The notes under the pieces: model-generated
Databases searched by the model: none
What the model was told of the DNA's origin: nothing
The model's input: only the letters and a program-made list of their open reading frames with translations
Assembly: GCA_947365245.1 (NCBI GenBank)
Contig: CANAWG010000017.1
Span: forward strand, 1-50,409
Direction of reading: 5' to 3'
Length of the DNA: 50,409 nucleotides
DNA from: an uncultured Oscillibacter sp.
GTDB lineage: Bacteria > Bacillota > Clostridia > Oscillospirales > Oscillospiraceae
In this document: positions 41,980 to 50,345 of the stretch, one piece after another
Position numbering within the stretch: the first letter of the stretch is position 1
Layout: the number at the start of each line of letters is the position of its first letter
Program-made: the position numbers and the translations under genes

Positions 41980-43020
41980 ATGAAAAGGAGAAATCAAGTC
42001 CGGCAGAGCGTGGCCGTGTCGGCGGCGCTGCTGGCGGCGCTGTTCCTGCTGCCGCTGCTGGTGGTGGCGCCCTTCCGCACGGCCCTCTTCGGCCGGGAGG
42101 CGGCGGTGGACGAGACGGAGGGCGCACCCTTTGTCAGCGGACAGCGGGACGCCGGGACCGTGTTGCGGGTGCTGGACGGAGAGACCGTGCTGGAGATGGA
42201 CCTGGGGGAGTACCTGCTGGGGGTGGTGCGGGCGGAGATGCCCGCCTCTTTCCAGCCGGAGGCCCTGAAGGCCCAGACGGTGGCGGCCCGGACCTACACG
42301 CTGTACAAGCTCCAGAGCGGCGGGAACCACGGCGATACCGCCGACATCTGCACGGACCACACCTGCTGCCAGGCCTATATCGGCGAGGAGCGGGCCAGGG
42401 CCAACTGGGGGGCGGACGCGGACGTTTATGAGAAAAAGATCGAGGAGGCGGTGGCGGCCACCGACGGAGAGGTGATTCTCTACGGCGGCGAGCCCATCCT
42501 GGCGGTGTTTCACTCCTCCTCGGCGGGGCTGACCCGGACGGCGGGGGAGGTGTGGCAGAGCGACCTGCCCTATCTCCAGGCGGTCTCCTCCCCGGAGGCG
42601 GGGGAGAGCATTCCCAACTACTACAGCCGGGTGGAGTTTCCGGCGGAGGAGCTGCGGCAAAAGCTCCGGGCCGCTTTCCCGGAGGCGGACCTGGACTGCG
42701 GTCTGGGGGAGATTCTCCGGGATGCCCAGCGGGACACCGCCGGCAGCATCTCCACCGTCTCCGTGGGAGGCGTGACGGTGAAAGGCAGCTCCCTGCGCGG
42801 GGCCCTGGGCCTCCGGTCCGCCTGCTTTACCTGGGAGACACAGGGGGAGACGCTGGTGTTTTTTGTCACCGGCTACGGCCACGGCGTGGGCATGAGCCAA
42901 TACGGCGCCAACGCCATGGCGGAGGCGGGGGCGGACTACCGGGAGATTCTGACCCACTACTACACCGGCGTCACCGTGGAGGCCTGGGCGGCAGACTTTA
43001 CAAATCACGATCCAGCGTGA
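41980..43020 (+). CDS. spoIID: stage II sporulation protein D (lytic transglycosylase)
   Basis: 346 aa from ATG 41980 (AAAGGAGG upstream). A signal-anchor helix (SAALLAALFLLPLLVVAPF) is followed by the SpoIID domain: EYLLGVVRAEMPASFQPEALKAQTVAARTYTLY with the catalytic Glu in AEMP, CTDHTCCQAY, VFHSSSAGLT, and the C-terminal VTGYGHGVGMSQYGANAMAEAGADYREILTHYY. It cleaves peptidoglycan strands during engulfment with SpoIIP/SpoIIM (not in the window). The following gene has its own promoter inside the spoIID end. Confidence 0.95.
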   Translation: MKRRNQVRQSVAVSAALLAALFLLPLLVVAPFRTALFGREAAVDETEGAPFVSGQRDAGTVLRVLDGETVLEMDLGEYLLGVVRAEMPASFQPEALKAQTVAARTYTLYKLQSGGNHGDTADICTDHTCCQAYIGEERARANWGADADVYEKKIEEAVAATDGEVILYGGEPILAVFHSSSAGLTRTAGEVWQSDLPYLQAVSSPEAGESIPNYYSRVEFPAEELRQKLRAAFPEADLDCGLGEILRDAQRDTAGSISTVSVGGVTVKGSSLRGALGLRSACFTWETQGETLVFFVTGYGHGVGMSQYGANAMAEAGADYREILTHYYTGVTVEAWAADFTNHDPA

Positions 43021-43026
43021 TATAAT
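42997..43026 (+). promoter_or_regulatory. promoter of the secreted deacetylase-like gene, overlapping the spoIID stop
   Basis: TTTACA (42997-43002), 18 nt, TATAAT (43021-43026) with a TGA extension. The spoIID TGA is the last spacer triplet. Confidence 0.65.
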
Positions 43027-43063
43027 GGGTCGATTTATTTGGCGGGGAACAGGGGGGATCGGC

Positions 43064-44227
43064 ATGAAAAAGAGAGCGGCTGCGCTGGCGCTTTGTCTGG
43101 TGCTGGCGCTGGGTCTGGCCCCTGCGGCGGCGGAGGCGGCGGGCAGCGTCTACATCACCGCCGCGGGCAACGACATTCTCCCCCTGGACGACGCCACCAT
43201 GCCCTTCTGGTCCGACGGATACCTGTACGTGGCCAGCTCCATCTTCACCGGGCAGGTGAACAAGGCCCTGGGCGTGGCCTATCTCCCCAGCAGCGTCTCC
43301 AACCCCAACTTGTGCATCCTGTATGCCGGCACCCGCTCGCTGATGTTCGACCTCACCGGCAATTTCGTCCGGGACACCGACGGCAACATCACCTACCGGA
43401 GGGCCATCCGCCGGGGCGGGGAGATCTTTGTCCCGGCGTCGGTGGTGGCGGACTTTTTCAACCTGGAGTACTCCGTGACGCCCCTGTCCCTCAAAACCGC
43501 CGACGGGGACAGTTACGGCGCCCTGGTCTGGATCCGCCAGCTGGGCTTCGGCCTGTCGGAAAAGGACTTCATCAACGCCGCTTTCAGCCAGATCGCCGCG
43601 CGGTACGAGCAGTATCTGCGGCAGCAGCGGCCATCGGACGGCGGCGCGGACGCCCGTCCCGGCAGCGTCCCGTCCCCGGGCAAAAACGGCAAGACCGTGT
43701 ATCTGTGCCTTGCGGCGGGGGAGGACGCGGCGACTCAGCTGGACGCGCTGGACAGCGGCGGCGCCCAGGCGGCGTTCTTCTGCTCCCGGCCGTTTCTGGA
43801 GAGCCGGGGAGAGCTTCTGCGGCGCATGGTGGCCACGGGTCACGCCGTGGGCCTTTTGGTTGACGCGGATGATCCGGACCGGACGGTGGCGGAACAGCTG
43901 GAGGAGGGGAACCGCCTCCTGGCCCAGGCCGCCATGGCCAAGACCCGCCTGGTCAAAATCGAAAACGGGGACGAGGGCGACCTGCGGTCGGCCCGGGAGG
44001 CGGGCTTTTCCTGCCTGGAGGCGGAGCTGGACCGGTCCGACACGGGGCTGCGGGACGGCGAGCAGGCCGAGGGCCTCCTCCGGCAGGTCTCCGCCCGGCG
44101 GGAGGACGTGCGGGTCTGGCTGGGAGACAATGCCGGCGCCGCGGGGCTGCGGGCTTTCCTCACCGCCGCCGCCCAGGCGGAGGACCGGTGTCTCGCCCTG
44201 ACGGAGACCGTCTCCCAGACGGCCTGA
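43064..44227 (+). CDS. secreted protein with copper-amine-oxidase-N-like domain and degenerate polysaccharide-deacetylase fold
   Basis: 387 aa from ATG 43064 (GGGGGGAT upstream). Signal peptide LALCLVLALGLAPAAAEA. Residues about 30-180 resemble stalk-like copper-amine-oxidase N-terminal domains (FWSDGYLYVASSIF, RAIRRGGEIFVPASVVADFF). Residues about 210-385 follow the NodB polysaccharide-deacetylase pattern: KTVYLCLAAGEDAATQLDAL, GAQAAFFCSRPFLE, RRMVATGHAVGLLVD. The catalytic TFDDGP Asp residues and the H-x3-H pair are missing, so it is probably a binding rather than an enzymatic protein. It sits behind spoIID and may act on the cell wall in sporulation. Confidence 0.8.
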   Translation: MKKRAAALALCLVLALGLAPAAAEAAGSVYITAAGNDILPLDDATMPFWSDGYLYVASSIFTGQVNKALGVAYLPSSVSNPNLCILYAGTRSLMFDLTGNFVRDTDGNITYRRAIRRGGEIFVPASVVADFFNLEYSVTPLSLKTADGDSYGALVWIRQLGFGLSEKDFINAAFSQIAARYEQYLRQQRPSDGGADARPGSVPSPGKNGKTVYLCLAAGEDAATQLDALDSGGAQAAFFCSRPFLESRGELLRRMVATGHAVGLLVDADDPDRTVAEQLEEGNRLLAQAAMAKTRLVKIENGDEGDLRSAREAGFSCLEAELDRSDTGLRDGEQAEGLLRQVSARREDVRVWLGDNAGAAGLRAFLTAAAQAEDRCLALTETVSQTA

Positions 44228-44335
44228 AAAGGCGCTGATGAAATCCCCGCGCACATCTCGCCGCCAAGTGCTCGCCTGGCGAGGCGAAAAATTTGGCCGG
44301 CACTGCGCACACGTCCATCAAATCCGTGTTTCTTT
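44228..44335. repeat. MITE-like element, copy 3 (short, internally different)
   Basis: The left end AAAAGGCGCTGATGAAATCC-CCGCGC matches the left end of the 22954 copy. The right end ACACGTCC-ATCAAATCC-GTGTTTC matches its right end in inverted sense. The inside is a GC hairpin (CTCGCC / GGCGAG). It begins on the base after the stop codon of the upstream gene. Confidence 0.6.
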
Positions 44336-44375
44336 AACAAAATATTCAACATCCCCGGGCAAAAGGCGGTATAAT

Positions 44376-44532
44376 GGAAGCACGGATTAAATCAAAGTGC
44401 ATAGATTCGCGTCAGAAATTTTTCCGACCCGCCAGGAGCCGCCGCGGGCGGCGGCCGGCTGGACGCGCCCGGGGGCGCGGTCCTGGCAAGGGGGAAAACG
44501 CGGAAATCCTGACGGATTCCAAGTTTTTCTTT
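44376..44532. repeat. MITE-like element, copy 2 (one end truncated, with internal insertion)
   Basis: GGAAGCACGGATTAAATCAA through GCGTCAGAAATTTTTCC, then about 56 bp of GC-rich sequence absent from copy 1, then CCTGGCAAGG-GGGAAAACGCGG and AAATCCTGACGGATTCCAAG, all matching the reverse complement of copy 1. The other terminus is missing. TATAAT at 44370-44375 abuts its left end. The remaining 205 bp to the response regulator show nothing recognisable. Confidence 0.75.
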
Positions 44533-44737
44533 TGGGGACCCCCGCGGAATCGCGGATTTTGTGGGGCGGGGAAAGGCAAGCGGAGCGGGGTGAACCCCGC
44601 CCACACAGGCGGGCTTCACGAAGTGCGGTCTGCTTCGGCCGCCTCCAGAGGGAGTTTATGGCGCGAGGATGTGTGCCGGGATTTAACGAGCGGATCCATA
44701 ATAGAACGCAGATCTTGTAAAAACTGGAGGGAGCGCC

Positions 44738-45442
44738 ATGGGACGCAATATCCTGGTAGTGGAGGACGACCGCAACATCTCCGACCTGATCCACATGTAT
44801 CTGGTGAAAGAGGGCTTTGATGTGCGCATCGCCGGAGACGGCGGGCGGGCCATCGAGGAGTTTCAGCGCCAGGCCCCGGATCTGATCCTGCTGGACATCA
44901 TGCTGCCGGTGATGGACGGCTGGGCCGTCTGCGCCAAGATCCGGGAGACCAGCAAGGTGCCCATCATCATGCTCACCGCCAAGAGCGAGGTCTTCGACCG
45001 CATCCAGGGCCTGGAGATGGGGGCCGACGACTACATTGTCAAGCCCTTTGAGATGAAGGAGCTCATCGCCCGGATCAACGCCGTGCTGCGGCGGACGGAG
45101 ATCCCCAACGACACCAGCAAGCGCCTTACCTTTGACAAGCTGGTGGTGGATCTGGACTCCTACGAGCTGATCGTGGACGGCAGGAAGATCGACACGCCCC
45201 CCAAGGAGCTGGAGCTCCTCTACCACCTGGCCTCCACCCCCAACCGGGTCTACACCCGCAACCAGCTGCTGGACGAGGTGTGGGGCTTCGACTACTTCGG
45301 CGACAGCCGCACGGTGGACGTCCACATCAAGCGCCTGCGGGAAAAGGTGGAGAACGTCTCCGACCAGTGGGCGCTGAAGACGGTCTGGGGCGTGGGCTAT
45401 AAATTTGAGGTCACGGCCGCCCGGCAGCCGGAGAAGTCATGA
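44738..45442 (+). CDS. response regulator, OmpR/PhoB family
   Basis: 234 aa; GGAGGGAG before ATG 44738. The receiver domain shows the acidic pocket VVEDDRN, phospho-acceptor Asp in LILLDIMLPVMDGW, Thr in MLTAKSE and Lys in DYIVKPFEM. The winged-helix effector has LPPKELELLYHLASTPNRVYTRNQLLDEVWGFDY and TVDVHIKRLREKV with a final VWGVGYKFEV. The closest type is a clostridial PhoP/WalR-like regulator. The stop overlaps the kinase start. Target genes probably include the htrA-like gene behind it. Confidence 0.96.
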   Translation: MGRNILVVEDDRNISDLIHMYLVKEGFDVRIAGDGGRAIEEFQRQAPDLILLDIMLPVMDGWAVCAKIRETSKVPIIMLTAKSEVFDRIQGLEMGADDYIVKPFEMKELIARINAVLRRTEIPNDTSKRLTFDKLVVDLDSYELIVDGRKIDTPPKELELLYHLASTPNRVYTRNQLLDEVWGFDYFGDSRTVDVHIKRLREKVENVSDQWALKTVWGVGYKFEVTAARQPEKS

Positions 45443-46875
45443 GGGGCTTTCGAAAGCACCTTCGGGGCCTGTACTGGCGGCAGCTGCTGGCCATGGTCAG
45501 CATGGTGCTGCTGACGCTCTTTCTCCTGGGCGCCTCTTTCTTCTCTCTGAGCTACAACTACGCCAAAAACCAGGAGCGGGACGAGCTGAGGCAGCGGGTC
45601 CAGATGGTGGCCCGGCTGGCCGCCGGATATCTGGAGAACGACCCCGGCTACGACCGGGAGGACTTCCGCCAGCTGGCGGTGGTGGCCGCCAACGTCTCCG
45701 ACGTGGAGTTTCTGATCTGCGACACCGCCGGCCACGTGCTCCTCTCCACCGACAAGGCCCTGGAGGGCCGGGTGGTCACCATGCCGGAGGAGATGGTGCG
45801 CGCCGTGCTGGAGGAGGGGGTCTGCACCCGGCGCAGCGACCTGGGGGGCCTCTACGGCGCCAAGCGGTTCATCCTGGGCGTGCCCGCCCGGGCCAGTGAG
45901 GACGCGCCCCCGGCGGGCATGGCTTTCGCCGTGTCCACCAACGCCTCCCTGAACGCCATGTGGCAGGGCTTCATCGGCCTCTTTTTCATGACGGCCTTCG
46001 TGGTGCTGATGGTGACCTTCATGGCCTCCTCCGTCACCGCCATGCGGCAGATCCAGCCCATCCGGGAGATGGTCCAGGCCACCCGGCAGTACGCCGCCGG
46101 GGACTTCGACATCCGGGTGAACGACTACGGCCAGGTGGACGAGATCGGCGAGCTGGCGGCCTCTTTCAACAACATGGCGGAGTCCCTCCAGCAGACGGAG
46201 CGCCAGCGGCAGGAGTTTATCGCCAACATCTCCCACGAGCTCAAGACCCCCATGACCACCATCGCCGGCTACACCGACGGCATCCTGGACGGCACCATCC
46301 CGCCGGAGAGCGAGCGGCAGTACCTCCAGATCATCTCCGACGAGAGCCGCCGCCTCAGCCGCATGGTGCGGCGGATGCTGGACGTGAGCCAGCTGCAGGT
46401 GATGGACCCCCTGCGAAACGGGGGCCACTTCGATATATGCGAGAGTATGCGCCGGGTGCTGATCTCCATGGAGGGCAAGATCACCGACCGCCAGCTGGAC
46501 GTGGACGCGGACATCCCCGAGGAGCCCATTCTGGTGCTGGGGGACAACGACATGATCACCCAGGTGATCTACAACCTGCTGGAGAACGCCGCCAAGTTCG
46601 CCACCGCCGGCTCCACGCTGTACCTGGGGGTGACCCTCCTGGACGGCAAGGCCCGGGTGACGGTGCGCAACGTGGGCGACACCATCCCAGCGGAGGAGCT
46701 GCCGCTGCTGTTCGAGCGGTTCCACAAGAGCGACAAGTCCCGCAGCAAGGACAAGGACGGCGTGGGCCTGGGGCTCTACATTGTCAAGACCATCCTGGAG
46801 CAGCACAAGGAAAAAATCAATGTGACCAGCGAGAACGGCGTCACCACTTTCTCGTTCTCCCTGGCCGCGGAATGA
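45439..46875 (+). CDS. sensor histidine kinase
   Basis: 478 aa. TM1 at about 15-37 (LLAMVSMVLLTLFLLGASFF), an extracellular sensor of about 140 residues, TM2 at about 178-200 (GFIGLFFMTAFVVLMVTFMA), a HAMP linker (RQIQPIREMVQATRQYAAGDF). The HisKA block is FIANISHELKTPMTTIAGY with the phospho-His. The ATPase has the N box VIYNLLENAAKFATAG, the G boxes KDGVGLGLYIVKTIL and a final TTFSFSLAAE. Partner of the upstream regulator; together with the HtrA-like protease it suggests envelope-stress sensing, as in CssRS of Bacillus. Confidence 0.96.
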   Translation: MRGFRKHLRGLYWRQLLAMVSMVLLTLFLLGASFFSLSYNYAKNQERDELRQRVQMVARLAAGYLENDPGYDREDFRQLAVVAANVSDVEFLICDTAGHVLLSTDKALEGRVVTMPEEMVRAVLEEGVCTRRSDLGGLYGAKRFILGVPARASEDAPPAGMAFAVSTNASLNAMWQGFIGLFFMTAFVVLMVTFMASSVTAMRQIQPIREMVQATRQYAAGDFDIRVNDYGQVDEIGELAASFNNMAESLQQTERQRQEFIANISHELKTPMTTIAGYTDGILDGTIPPESERQYLQIISDESRRLSRMVRRMLDVSQLQVMDPLRNGGHFDICESMRRVLISMEGKITDRQLDVDADIPEEPILVLGDNDMITQVIYNLLENAAKFATAGSTLYLGVTLLDGKARVTVRNVGDTIPAEELPLLFERFHKSDKSRSKDKDGVGLGLYIVKTILEQHKEKINVTSENGVTTFSFSLAAE

Positions 46876-46882
46876 GGCCTCA

Positions 46883-48226
46883 ATGGAACAACAGGATCTG
46901 ATCCCCCTCCCCGGCGAGGTGGTGGAGGAGTACCGCCGCCCCCTGCCGGAGGCCGCGCGCCGCCGCTCTTCCCTGCCGGGGGAGGTGGTGGAGATATACC
47001 GCCAGCCCCCGCCGGGGGAGGTGGTGGAAGTCTACCGCCGCCCCCGGCCCGCTCCGCCCCGGCGGGCGGCCGCGCCCCAAACAGCGGCGCCGCCCCCGCG
47101 GCGTTCCAAAAAGGGGCTGTGGATCTTTCTCAGCTGCTTTGGACTGGTGCTGGCCCTGGCGGCAGCGTCGGCCTTTCTGGACCGCGGCGCGCCCCGGCCC
47201 GCCCGCCCGGATCCCTTTGACTACGATTTCCAGGAGCCCGGCGCATCCGATGACCCGGAGGAGATCGCCTTTCCCACCTGGCCCACGGGCCTTGGGATCT
47301 CGCTGCCGGTGGAGCGGCAGCACGGCGGCGCCCTCACCGCCCAGGAGGTCTACCGCCAGGTGAACCCCGCGGTGGTTGTGGTGCTGGCAGACCTGGGGGA
47401 CGGCTCCGCCTCCGTGGGCACCGGCGTGCTCTTCACCCGGGACGGCTACCTGATCACCAACTACCACGTGGTGGAGGGCGGCCAGTCCTGCACCGTGGCC
47501 CTGGACAGCGGCCGGAGCTACGAGGCCAAGTACGTGGCCGGGGACGCGGACAGCGACCTGGCTGTTTTGAAAGTCGGGGGAGCTGATCTCCCCGCCGCCG
47601 TCTTCGGCGACTCGGACCTCCTCACCGTGGGGGACAAGGTGTACGCCATCGGCAACCCCCTGGGGGTGGAGCTGCGGGGAACCCTCACCGACGGCATCGT
47701 CTCCGCCATTGACCGGGACGTGTCAGTGGACGGCCGCACCATGACGCTGCTCCAGACCAACGCGGCGTTGAACTCCGGCAACTCCGGCGGTCCTCTCATC
47801 AACGAGTACGGCCAGGTGGTGGGCATCAACACCATCAAGATGACCTCCCGCTACTCCAGCGTCGAGGGGCTGGGCTTTGCCATCCCCACGTCCTACATGG
47901 AGCGGGCTGTCAACGACCTCCTCACCTTCGGCGCCCTCCAGCCCGAGCCGCTGCTGGGCGTCACCGTCCTCCAGGTGGCGGAGCAGACGGAGGAGGGACT
48001 CTGGGGCATCCAGGTGCAGTCGGTGAGCAAAAACTCCCCCGCGGACAAGGCGGGAGTGCGGGAGGGGGACTATATCCTCTCCGCCGGCGGCCAGAGCATC
48101 AGCTCCAGTCAGAACCTGCTGCGCGTCCGCCGCCAGTGCCACCTGGGCGACGAGCTGCCCATGACGCTGTGGCGGGATGGGGAGACCTTGGATGTGACGC
48201 TGCATCTCACGCAGCCCACGGCATAG
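46883..48226 (+). CDS. HtrA/DegP-like membrane-anchored serine protease
   Basis: 447 aa; ATG 46883, weak site, 7 nt after the kinase. The cytoplasmic N-terminus carries three imperfect copies of PGEVVEEYRRP, PGEVVEIYRQP and PGEVVEVYRRP (residues about 10-52). Then comes one helix (LWIFLSCFGLVLALAAASAFL, about 78-98), a trypsin-like domain with His in LITNYHVVEGG, Asp in DSDLAVLKV, Ser in LNSGNSGGPLIN, and a PDZ domain with SPADKAGVREGDYILSAGG. It degrades misfolded envelope proteins. The repeated cytoplasmic motif is unusual and may dock the protease to a partner. Confidence 0.94.
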   Translation: MEQQDLIPLPGEVVEEYRRPLPEAARRRSSLPGEVVEIYRQPPPGEVVEVYRRPRPAPPRRAAAPQTAAPPPRRSKKGLWIFLSCFGLVLALAAASAFLDRGAPRPARPDPFDYDFQEPGASDDPEEIAFPTWPTGLGISLPVERQHGGALTAQEVYRQVNPAVVVVLADLGDGSASVGTGVLFTRDGYLITNYHVVEGGQSCTVALDSGRSYEAKYVAGDADSDLAVLKVGGADLPAAVFGDSDLLTVGDKVYAIGNPLGVELRGTLTDGIVSAIDRDVSVDGRTMTLLQTNAALNSGNSGGPLINEYGQVVGINTIKMTSRYSSVEGLGFAIPTSYMERAVNDLLTFGALQPEPLLGVTVLQVAEQTEEGLWGIQVQSVSKNSPADKAGVREGDYILSAGGQSISSSQNLLRVRRQCHLGDELPMTLWRDGETLDVTLHLTQPTA

Positions 48227-48268
48227 CGGACGGCCGCCCCGGCGGCGGAGCAAAAAAGGAGGCGCACC

Positions 48269-48889
48269 ATGGACCATACAACGCCCTGGCTGGACTGGGC
48301 GGTGGAGCTTCAGGCCATCGCCCAGGCGGGACTGCACTACGGAGCGGGCCCATACGACCGCCAGCGCTATCAGCGCATCCGCGACATCGCCGCGGAGATG
48401 GTGGCCCGCCAGGGGGACATCCCCTTGGAAAAGGCCCGGGACCTCTTCTGCTGCGAGACGGGCTACCAGACCCCCAAGCTGGACACCCGGGCCGCCATCT
48501 TCCAGGGCGGAAAGATCCTGCTGGTCCGGGAGAACGACGGCCGCTGGTCCCTGCCCGGCGGCTGGGTGGACGTGGACGTTTCCGTCCGGGAGAACGTCAT
48601 CAAGGAAGTGCGGGAGGAGGCGGGTCTGGAGGTAACGGCGGACACGGTCATCGCCGTGCAGGACCGGGAGAGGCACAACCGCCCCGTCTACGCCTGGAAG
48701 GTCTGCAAGATTTTCGTCCTGTGCTCCCTGGTGGGCGGCCGCTTCGTCCCCAACATCGAGACCACGGAGAGCGGCTATTTCTCCCTGGAGGACCTGCCGC
48801 CCCTGGCGGAGGAGAAGAACAACCGGGAGCAGGTGGAGATGTGCTTCGCCGCCTATCGCGACAAAAGCTGGAAGACGCTGATGGATTGA
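48269..48889 (+). CDS. NUDIX hydrolase with NUDIX_N-like domain
   Basis: 206 aa; AAAGGAGGCGC before ATG 48269. The N-terminal helical part (LDWAVELQAIAQAGLHYGAG, YDRQRYQRIRDIAAEMV) matches the NUDIX_N domain (PF12535) seen in YjhB-like proteins. Then RAAIFQGGKILLVRENDGRWSLPGGWVDVDVSVRENVIKEVREEAGL gives a Nudix box in which the first Glu is Val, as usual in this subfamily. It acts on a nucleoside-diphosphate-linked compound or ADP-ribose; the substrate is unknown. It ends the operon and lies 42 nt after the protease gene. Confidence 0.92.
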   Translation: MDHTTPWLDWAVELQAIAQAGLHYGAGPYDRQRYQRIRDIAAEMVARQGDIPLEKARDLFCCETGYQTPKLDTRAAIFQGGKILLVRENDGRWSLPGGWVDVDVSVRENVIKEVREEAGLEVTADTVIAVQDRERHNRPVYAWKVCKIFVLCSLVGGRFVPNIETTESGYFSLEDLPPLAEEKNNREQVEMCFAAYRDKSWKTLMD

Positions 48890-48910
48890 AGTCCATCAGC
48901 GTCTTTGCTG
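48871..48910 (+). terminator. terminator overlapping the NUDIX gene end
   Basis: AAGACGCTGATGGA (48871-48884) pairs with TCCATCAGCGTCTT (48891-48904), followed by TTTGCT. The stop codon is in the loop. Confidence 0.8.
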
Positions 48911-49138
48911 TCAATCTGTTTCTCCGGGAATGACCCGGACGGGGTCCGGGGCCCACAGGTCTGCCGGTAGTGCCGGGGATTGGGGGGCGGACACAGAGCG
49001 GCGGGGTCAAAAACCGCCCTGCGGACGGAGGCGTATTCATTATGAAAGGGACCGCGATAATGGGCAAACACGCGCCGCACCCGCATGGTCCGGGTGCGGC
49101 ACATTCAGTAGTACAGATGCTGTTTTTTACGGTGGTTC
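48911..49138. other. gene-poor stretch before the FapA remnant
   Basis: One hairpin, GCCGCACCCG / CGGGTGCGGC (about 49074-49100), with no T-run. A plus-strand open frame from 49042 has no family resemblance and is not called. Composition becomes AT-richer toward 49138. Confidence 0.35.
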
Positions 49139-49913
49139 TCATGTCAGATATATGTTGTTTGACGCGGAATGTATATTGCACTCTTCCGCTTCCGTGGTAA
49201 TTTTTTCTGTTAATTTACCAATCCGAACGTCTAAAACAGGATACAATTTTTCACACTGGATTTTTTCACTGCTCTTTTTGTCCAGCACCTGATTTACAGT
49301 ATTCAGTTTGGCTTTCAACGTCTCCGTTTTCTTGAGGTAAAGCTCTCTCTGCTCCAGGAGCTGATCCAGCACTGATTTCTCCTCGTCTGAGATGTGTGAA
49401 CTTTTTTCGTAAAATCGTGATGGACTCCCACAGTTTTTTTGTGGTTGCCTGCGCCTGCGCCAATTCCGACGTGATCTGCACCCATGACTCTGGAATATTG
49501 GGGGGATAGCCAATGGAAAACCGGCAGCTGCCCCCGGACAGGTTGCCGATCCGCCTACACAGGATGCTGCCTCCGGCCTGAATCGAGCTGTTCACAATCA
49601 TCCCGCGCCCGCCCGTGGCACAAACTGTGCCGCCGCAGCGAATGACGCTAGCGGAAAAGATCCGTTACTTTTCCATCTTCACCCAGCTGGGGCAGTTTTC
49701 CCCGCGCCGCTGGAAATACATGGTAATATCCAAGCGGGAGCTGCTCTGGAATCTCTTTTTCTAATAAACCGTAGGTGATACCCTCGCAATTCAAATCACG
49801 CAGGAACTCCTCCACAGTAATCCCGTCCCCACCGTTTTCTGGGCTGAGAAAAAAGAATTCTTCTGCTCGCCTACCTCTTTTGACACAAAACGATCAAAGA
49901 TAGACATTTCCAT
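49139..49913 (-). pseudogene. FapA (DUF342 polymer-forming) family remnant, frameshifted
   Basis: Read on the minus strand from ATG 49913, three frames carry pieces of one protein. First MSIFDRFVSKEVGEQKNSFF, then after a shift GITVEEFLRDLNCEGITYG, LLEKEIPEQLPLGYYHVFPA and KLPQLGEDGKVTDLFR with a stop. After a loss of the middle comes SIQAGGSILCRRIGNLSGGS, then SWVQITSELAQAQATTKKLW, and after a further shift SDEEKSVLDQLLEQRELYLK, a coiled coil. This order (N-terminal FapA domain, beta-helix G-x-I repeats, coiled coil) is that of FapA/DUF342. At least two frameshifts and one deletion make it non-functional. Its lower GC content differs from the surroundings. Confidence 0.7.
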
Positions 49914-50261
49914 CCCTGCCTTTCCCAACCTTTTACAGGCAATTTCTTCCCGATAACGACGATAGACGGCTTAAATGTTAATTTATTTTGCAGTGTATTA
50001 TCTCTGTGGAAAATAATCAAGCATTTTTCATCGCATTTTTTCGGCGCGGTTCAATTTGCCGTGGGATTCATCGGCGTGATTGGCCGGACATGGTTGATTC
50101 TTTCCCGGTGTAAATCAATCTGCCGAAGTCAAAAAAGCAAAGCGGGCGCAGCGTCCGAAAATACGGGCGGTGCACTCGCTTTGCCTGTTCCCTGCCATGA
50201 CAATGAATCCGGTATAGAGCGGATTCGACGTTGAGAATCCTTGTGCGCCAATCAACTGCAG
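49914..50261. other. gene-free, AT-rich then mixed stretch upstream of the FapA remnant
   Basis: No ORF with a start site is supported; the 67-codon minus frame at 50068-50271 lacks a ribosome binding site and runs into repeat sequence. A near-DnaA-box TGTGGAAAA appears at about 50008. AAAGCGGGCGCAGCGTCC with neighbouring GGCGGTGCACTCGCTTTGCC at about 50136-50190 is a weak inverted repeat. Confidence 0.4.
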
Positions 50262-50345
50262 CCCCTGACACGCCGGGCTCCGGCGTGTCGTCGTCCCCGG
50301 CCCGTGGCCGGAAAGCTTCTGTCCCGCCCCGTGGGCGGAACCCCC
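50262..50345 (+). repeat. dispersed hairpin-array element, copy 7 (hairpin array only)
   Basis: Hairpin units ACACGCCGG-GCT-CCGGCGTGT, CCGGCC-CGT-GGCCGG and CCGCCC-CGT-GGGCGG, each after GTCCC- or GTCG-type joints. The body of the element is missing. The array ends directly at the stop codon of the minus-strand gene at 50346. Confidence 0.8.

Noticed and set aside
49042-49200. Plus-strand small frame beginning near MKGTAIMGKHAPHPHG
   Set aside because: It overlaps the convergent FapA remnant, has only a weak site upstream, and looks like a chance frame.
50068-50271. 67-codon minus-strand frame before repeat copy 7
   Set aside because: It starts inside repeat sequence, has no ribosome binding site and no family similarity.
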